Source: Salvator merianae
Taxonomy: Eukaryota; Chordata; Lepidosauria; Squamata; Teiidae
Length of the DNA: 64,000 nt
Assembly: GCA_003586115.2 (NCBI GenBank)
Contig: QVOM02000029.1
Coordinates: 28,614,225 to 28,678,224 of the forward strand
Reading direction: 5' to 3'
Positions 58,204-64,000 of the stretch are shown here, piece after piece. The position numbers were made by a program, and so were the translations under genes. The notes under the pieces are model-generated. The model saw only the letters and a list, made by a program, of their open reading frames with translations, made no database searches and was not told where the DNA came from. Within the stretch, counting starts at the first letter, position 1. Each line of letters opens with the position of its first letter.

Positions 58204-58379
58204 CCCTTTCTGCACTGATCCTTATTCCAGATTATATTCCGGAATAGGGACCTGGCACTTGCATGCTGGTGCAGACTGTGGGAGGTCCTGCCTGGGACCT
58301 GCTGTAGTCTGCACTAGCATGTGAATGGCAGGTCCCAATTCTAGAATATAATCTGGAATAAGGCCCAGTGCAGAAAGGG
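58204..58379. mobile_element. 176-bp palindromic MITE
   Basis: The arms start with CCCTTTCTGCACT at both ends (inverted) and stay similar for about 85 bases each, through TTATTCCAGATTATATTC, GGGACCTG and AGTGCAGACT words, meeting near 58290. No coding capacity. It can fold into a near-complete hairpin. A half copy lies at 2388-2472. Confidence 0.9.
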
Positions 58380-58384
58380 CTTGA

Positions 58385-58440
58385 GTCTAGTTAATAAAGC
58401 AGCAACAACAACAATGGTGGTGGTGGTAACAACAAGAATA
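58385..58440 (+). repeat. Short (CAA)n/(GGT)n trinucleotide cluster
   Basis: GCAACAACAACAATGGTGGT followed by ggtggtaacaacaag is a compound trinucleotide repeat. Confidence 0.85.
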
Positions 58441-59261
58441 ACAACAAAAATAACCACATGAAAGCCTTCAATGATATCATAACAAGGAAAACAAATTTAC
58501 TCAGCCATCAGAAACACAAGTGGCTTTGGGCCAGTCAGTGGCCTTTCAGCCCACCCTAACTCACAAGGTTTTTCGCAGGATGAAATGTACTGCTTTTTAA
58601 AGAAAGGCAGGGCTGCAGTAGGACAACCCCCACTAGCCCACCAAACAGAGGAGGCTGCAAATGTGGTCGGTGTTTGACTACCGTTCCTGTGATGAGGCTA
58701 TGATATTCTGGAAATGATAGGAAAAAGAAAGGGATTCTGCCAGTTTGGTTCCATGCCTATTGGGAGTACAATTTCCAATGAGGACAGGGCATTTAACACC
58801 AAACCAGTGGCTTTTGAAGCAACTCAGAATGTTCCAGTGGAATGGGCTTTGTTCTAAGTTGGAACAAGCCCATTAAAAAACTTGAAAATTCTCATTTAAA
58901 GTTTTGGATTTTCTGACTTTAAACATTTGCATACCTATATATCCAGAATCACAGACAGGCATTTTATCAACCCTATAAGAATGTCAGGGCTTCAAATAGG
59001 AATCTTTTCCATTTAAAACACATGCTTTTGGACTGAAATATAATCCTTTCCCATTGTGCACATTCTCAGGCTGCTTACTTATTTCACTATATTTGGATAT
59101 TCCAGAATAAAGCCTGGAATAAATAAGTAACGTCTGGATGCAGCCGGCACTTTTCTGGATGACCTTCTTTCAGAAGAAGCAGACATTAAGCAGTTATGCA
59201 ACTATGAAGCCAGACAGCACAATACGTACCCTATATGAATTTTCTTTTTTCTTTGTAAACT

Positions 59262-59318
59262 GCTTTGAGATTATATTTTTAATGGGAAGCGATATATAAA
59301 TATTTTAAATAAATAAAT
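59262..59318 (+). repeat. LINE 3' tail
   Basis: CTGCTTTGAGATTATATTTT, then gggaagcgatatataaatatttt and AAATAAATAAA, the usual end of an L2-like or CR1-like element. Confidence 0.55.
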
Positions 59319-59654
59319 TTTTGGTTAGGTTACTGTTGAACTGTTACATCTTTGTATTTTCTGAATCAGATTTTTTTTAAGTTAGAGAAAAGAAGAAGAA
59401 GGAGCAGAATAAGAAGTACTGGTCTGTAGTCCAACCTTAGGTTCAGATTTGTTTGGTGGACCACCAGAAGAGAGAGCCTCTTTGGATGCCGCCTTATGCG
59501 CTTCCCCCATGCATCCAGGAAACCCTAGAGTTATCATGAGGAAGAACTTATGCACATACATTTCTACACATACAGGGGCCTTGTTCAAGGGGCAGATTTT
59601 ATGTGTTGATAGAAACAGCTTGTCTCCTTATGTATTTGAGATACAGCACGTCAA

Positions 59655-59725
59655 AGTTATTTATTGAGTGAAGTTTTATCCCGCCCTTAAGCCTACTAAG
59701 GCTTACCAAATGAACTACTAAACAA
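59655..59725 (-). repeat. LINE 3' tail
   Basis: AGTTTTATCCCGCCCTTAAG with the following actaaggcttaccaaatgaac is a minus-strand L2-type tail. Confidence 0.5.
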
Positions 59726-59729
59726 TAAA

Positions 59730-60990
59730 TAAAAGACACAATAGAACAAAAATAGGAATTAGGGAAGGGGGAAAAAAAGATGTCAAAGAAATCAGGTGAG
59801 GGCAGGTGAGGAAGGGCTACAGTCCTATCCTCTTTACCTCTCCAGCAGTTTTATCCAGGACTGACTGCCTTGATAATTAGTGAGGGAGGTTTTTGATGGC
59901 ACTGGTATATAACAGGAGGGTATTTATTTTAATGGAACTGATTTGAGCATGCATTTAGCAGCCTTTTGAACAAATCGATAGAAGATTGAATCTTGTCCAT
60001 GGATTTACTTCTGAGCAAATAGGTTTAGAAGCCAATGGCTTAACTTTTGATAGTCTTAAACTGCCAGCATGTCACACCAGGCCATAGGCATTATTAGTAA
60101 TGAGACAGCTACAGATCTGAGGGATTAACTGGTCAGAACACTGTTATTGATGCAGAGCGCCTTTAGTACTAAATATAAATTGGATTATACTGTATTCTTC
60201 TCTTTTTTGAAAATAAAGGCGAAAAGCACATTGTGCATTGAGTAATCATCGTTTTGTTTATGACATACAACACTGATGGAATGAACATCTAATAGTATTA
60301 TGAATGCCCTGTGCAGAAGTATGCAAACTTACACAAATGTAAGAATAAAGTTCTGTAGCCATACTTAGGTCTTCTCCAGATGTGAGGTAAACCCTTTGAT
60401 CCCCTCAGGATTGCCTGACAAACCAGTGGTCTTTCTACTGTGATACTGATTGCAATTCACACAAAAATGGCAATGCTACTATGGGAAATCCAGCAGCGAT
60501 GACGAGTTTCCCTTAATAACTCCACTTACCCGCATGACTGGCAAGGTGCGTACAAGATTACTGGGGACTTCTGGGAGCCAACCAAGCATATAAAAACAAC
60601 AAAAGAAATGGGGCAGGCACTTGGAAGTCCCCAGCAAGGCAAATTAGGATGACTTGCAGGTAAGCCAGTGTTTGCAGCAGGCATCTGGTGGAAGAAGATA
60701 AGGCAATCATGGGATCTTGTTTATATCCTGCATTGCCACTTGCTGTCTGGAGGCTGCCTTAGAGCATATCAAGTGTTTCACAGAATAATCCCAACCTCAG
60801 ATCTACTCTCTGACACAGTTCTGCTGATGGGAGCAAACAAATGCAAAAAGCAAATCCTAAGCTGCAACTCTCTCCATGGCTCTGGTAGTGCTGCTCCTTG
60901 CTACAAAGAGACATTGGGGGGAATGGTCCTAGAGATCTACTCCATTCAACTCCCTTGTAGGTGAATGCAACCAAGTACTACTGCCAGCTA
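59730..60990. other. Stretch without recognised feature
   Basis: No exon or known repeat is recognised in this AT-rich sequence. The 98-codon frame at 60668-60964 has no motif and is probably chance. Confidence 0.45.
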
Positions 60991-60992
60991 AA

Positions 60993-61024
<32 letters not shown>

Positions 61025-61037
61025 ATCATCATCATCA
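60993..61037 (+). repeat. (TATC)n(ATC)n microsatellite
   Basis: About eight TATC units run into four to five ATC units. Confidence 0.97.
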
Positions 61038-61469
61038 ATAGTATTTGTCACTTATGCATTTCTCAAGAACAGGGGACAGGAGGAAAGAGCATTAAAAGTG
61101 CAAACTTTTGATACAATCCTGTTTTTCAAGCAACAAATTGGGTTAAATTACTGGAGAGCTGAGAGCTGATGTAGATATTTAGTGTGAATCAACAAGAAGC
61201 AGAAATTCTAAAACATGCTGAAGGTAAACTAAGGAAGTAAAAAGAGGAAATAGACACAGAGAGAGATTAAGACTGAGAGCTATGGAAACTTTGTCATAAA
61301 TTATGAATAAGCACTTTTATTACAGACTGAGCATGTTAAATTACTACTGTTTGAGTAAAATTGTGTATGAGTGAGAAAAAAGAGAGAGACTGCATATAAG
61401 ATAATAAAATTAATGAGGAACTTGCATGTGAACTCTGCGCTTTGTATCCAAACCAATTTTTTAAAAAGG

Positions 61470-62060
61470 CGTGCTCAAAAAAGAGGGCAATACATCTCTA
61501 TTAATCCCACAGGATCGTTAGCTGAGCTGAAAAGGAGTTAGCTCCTAGTATCTAAGGTGAATTCTAGCAAAAGATCCTGAGTGAGACCCCTGATTGGCTC
61601 AGGTGCCCACATGGCCTTATTAACCAATTATAAGTTGGGAAGTGGAGTGAAAGGATTCTGTGAAGAAGAAAGAGAAGGAGTTGAGCGGGAGTGAGAGCTA
61701 GTAAGTCTCAGGTAAAGTAGACAGGCTACTCTGATGGGGAAATGAATTTCCCAGGAAAGATTGTAAGTAGTTAGGGACCGGCTAGTCAGATGCAATCAGG
61801 TTTGTGTTTATTTTTACAAGAATTCTCAGTTGTGGATCTGACGTGGGCAATCTAACTCTTCTGTTTATTTTTTATTCTTTGTTGATCTTGTTTTGCAACC
61901 CAAGGCAGGGAGGCATACTGCGGGTCCTTTGGTTGTTTCAAACGTGCTAATTCTCTTTGTTCTGCCTTCTTGTGTCTCTTTCAAGTTTCTTAATAAGGAG
62001 TTTTTTACTTTAAAAGCCTGCTTGATTCCTTAAGGCAGGAGAAGCCTGCCACATGTTTCT
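61470..62060 (+). mobile_element. Possible LTR-like segment
   Basis: CCTGATTGGCTCAGGTGCCC followed by taaccaattata resembles LTR U3 CCAAT elements. Further on, TTAATAAGGAGTTTTTTACT and gcctgcttgattccttaagg, then aagcctgccaca, resemble an R-U5 end. No second LTR, primer-binding site or target duplication is found. The call is tentative. Confidence 0.25.
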
Positions 62061-62424
62061 GAGGTATGATCCTACCAAGAACTAAGTTAATATTATTTCT
62101 CCAAGGAAACTTGAGGCAGCAAGGGGAAGATTGTTCAGCCCTTAGGCTTCCTCAGGACCCCAGTAGCAGAGAGCAGCTTGGACCTCCAGACCAGGGTTTG
62201 GTGGCAGTGCTATTACAGCCGCTGTGTCTGAAAAGGGGCAAGTTGCTTGGACAAACCCAGGCAGACCCCTGCCTGCAAGTAACTGCAGGACCTCCTTTTT
62301 CACCATACCATTGCTGAGGGAGAGGGAGAGAGAGCAAATCTGCAAACACTTCACAATCCTGTAAGGCTAGATAAGACACTTTAGTCTGCATCAGAATCAT
62401 CCCCACAAAAAAAAGTTCAGTTCA

Positions 62425-62650
62425 GTTATTTCATTTATTGTTTACATTTAGATCCCACGTTTCTCCAGAAGATCTCAGGACGTCAAGCATTATTCTCCAG
62501 CTCTCAGTTTTATCCCGACAACCATGTGATTTGCGTTAGAGTGGCAAGTGATATGACTGTTCACAACCCAGTATGGATTTCAGCCCTGCTTTCTGACACC
62601 CTAGTTTGCTAGCCAATGCACCATGCCAGCAGTAAGGTGTACCTTGGTCA
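62425..62650 (-). repeat. LINE 3' UTR remnant
   Basis: CATTTAGATCCCACGTTTCT, ccagaagatctcaggacg and then acaaccatgtgatttgcgttag and atttcagccctgctttctgacacc follow the order of squamate L2-type 3' UTRs on the minus strand. Confidence 0.55.
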
Positions 62651-62654
62651 TCCT

Positions 62655-64000
62655 CACTTTCTTACCCAGATCCTAAGTTTCAGTACATTTCTGTTAATGA
62701 TTTCTGTTCATACATAAAACAAATTTTTAAAAAATCGTATGGGCTGCACATTTCAATGTTTTAATTAAACAGTGAATTGCCAGTTAATCATGATGATTAA
62801 AAGGTATGCAAAGTCTCTTCAAATCATAATTTTCAAGAGCTGCACTGGGAAAAAAATGCTGTTTTGTTTTCACAGTATACTTGAGAAAGTCTCTCTCTAT
62901 GAAAAGGGCAGAGTGGCTACTCATTTGTCTAGGCTGATGGATGAAACAGCAATACTGTAGTATGCATCATGGCTCATTTATGGACAAATAACTGCTCACT
63001 AGTTTATGCTCCTGATCATTTGCCTCCTTTAAAACCTTTTTTTTTTTAAAAAAATGCTGCATTTAAATGCTATATTTGCATCCAGGCACACGTGTACCTT
63101 AAGAAGAATGCTGCTTTCATTTGATTCTTACTACATTCTACACAAAAGTTATTAATAATGCTTTAGGCATGAATAGAAAATAAAGGTTCTTTGTCCAAAT
63201 CTCTTTTTTCTGTGTTTCTCTCTCTCTCTGACACACACTCATGCACTCCAAGAATCCTTAAGATGCCAGATAAATGAAAGGATTCTGTAATAATATACTA
63301 AAGAACATTTTCTCCGACTGCTGTTTTTATTTGTTGAGTGTGCTGTGTTTTGTGCTTCAGGACCACTGTTTGTGTTAATGATGTGCTTTTTGTGATGTTT
63401 GGCTTTCTGAATTTGTACGTGTGTCAGCGTGTTTCATCTTTTAAAAAGGATTTGTACATCAGCTCAGCTTGGGTGTAGAAAAACAATTAAGAATTAAATA
63501 ACAGAATCATATGGTTGGAAGCCCCCCTTCCTCCCTCCCCCCCCCCCTTAAGAGATGAAAGACAAAGACACTCTTGAGTTGACCTCAGTTCCACCTGATG
63601 ATATGGAGGTACCCATTTAGGGATTTTGTTTTGCTTTGTGTTTTTGTGACAATACAAAAGCGGTTTCCATTGCTTTCTTTAGGGAGATGACCAGAGACTG
63701 AACTGTATGCATGCATGCATGCAAAGCAGATTGTTAAGCATGCAAAGCAGTTTCTGTAACACTGAGCTGCAGTGATCTAAAGGAATCTCCAGAAGATGGA
63801 TTTCCAGCCTTTGCTTGAACACATCTATGGAGGGAGAGGCCCCCAGGTTCTCTAGGTCATCAGCTTTTAGTGTAAGAGATTCTTTCTGAGGTTTAACCAA
63901 AATCTGCCTTGTAATTTCAGCCCATTATTGCTTTGTCCTACATTCTGCATGGTGGACATTAATGACCCTCTTCTGTGACACGTACATTTAGGTATTTGCA
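62655..64000. other. Right-edge stretch without gene
   Basis: Short homopolymer and simple repeats only: (CT)n near 63215-63230, a C-rich run at 63536-63547 and (GCAT)n at 63705-63724. Near 63770-63900, agatggatttccagcc and agattctttctgaggtttaacc look like another LINE 3' part, unassigned. Confidence 0.45.

Noticed and set aside
61470..62060. Complete endogenous retrovirus near the right edge
   Set aside because: Only LTR-like words are present. There is no gag, pol or env sequence and no paired LTR in the window, so it is listed only as a tentative segment.
1..64000. CRISPR arrays, tRNA or rRNA genes, bacterial operons
   Set aside because: Repeats are transposons or microsatellites. tRNA- and 5S-like pieces lack complete structures, and the only gene is spliced.

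Overview
The window is vertebrate nuclear DNA, almost certainly from a squamate reptile (lizard or snake). The species cannot be read from it. One spliced gene is present on the minus strand, surrounded by old and young non-LTR retrotransposons. BovB (RTE) 3' sequence, CR1 copies ending in the TTCTTATGTTC-type tail, L2-like and L1 fragments, and a tRNA-derived SINE with a Sauria/BovB-like 3' region occur together, which is the usual squamate mix. There is no operon-like gene packing and there are no rRNA or tRNA genes or CRISPR arrays.

The gene is OXR1 (oxidation resistance 1). Eight consecutive coding exons run from a start codon at 35983 (minus strand) down to 520. All seven complete introns are GT-AG and all exon phases agree. 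Together they encode residues 1 to about 557: a short first exon of the MDYL/MEYL-type isoform, a basic linker, a LysM domain, an S/P-rich linker, a GRAM-like domain, a long acidic fast-evolving segment, and the start of the conserved block before the TLDc domain. The catalytically suspected TLDc end lies beyond position 1. The first exon sits in a CpG island at about 35.39-36.52 kb, so the internal promoter of this isoform is in the window.

Introns (about 1.3 to 9.3 kb) hold CR1 and L2-type LINE fragments, a mariner MITE, half of a palindromic MITE and several short local duplications. From 36.5 to 64 kb I find no host gene. This part is either the 5' intron of longer OXR1 isoforms or intergenic DNA. 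It holds a hairpin MITE beside the promoter, CR1, L2 and L1 fragments, a SINE nested in a MITE, a GC-rich hAT MITE with a perfect 8-bp duplication, a 5S rRNA-derived piece, BovB, a 5'-truncated L1 with a 22-bp duplication, and a 176-bp palindromic MITE.

I see no evidence for an undescribed multi-gene system. The most useful outputs are the exon-resolved OXR1 model with its promoter, several datable insertions with target duplications, and a few unexplained open frames.
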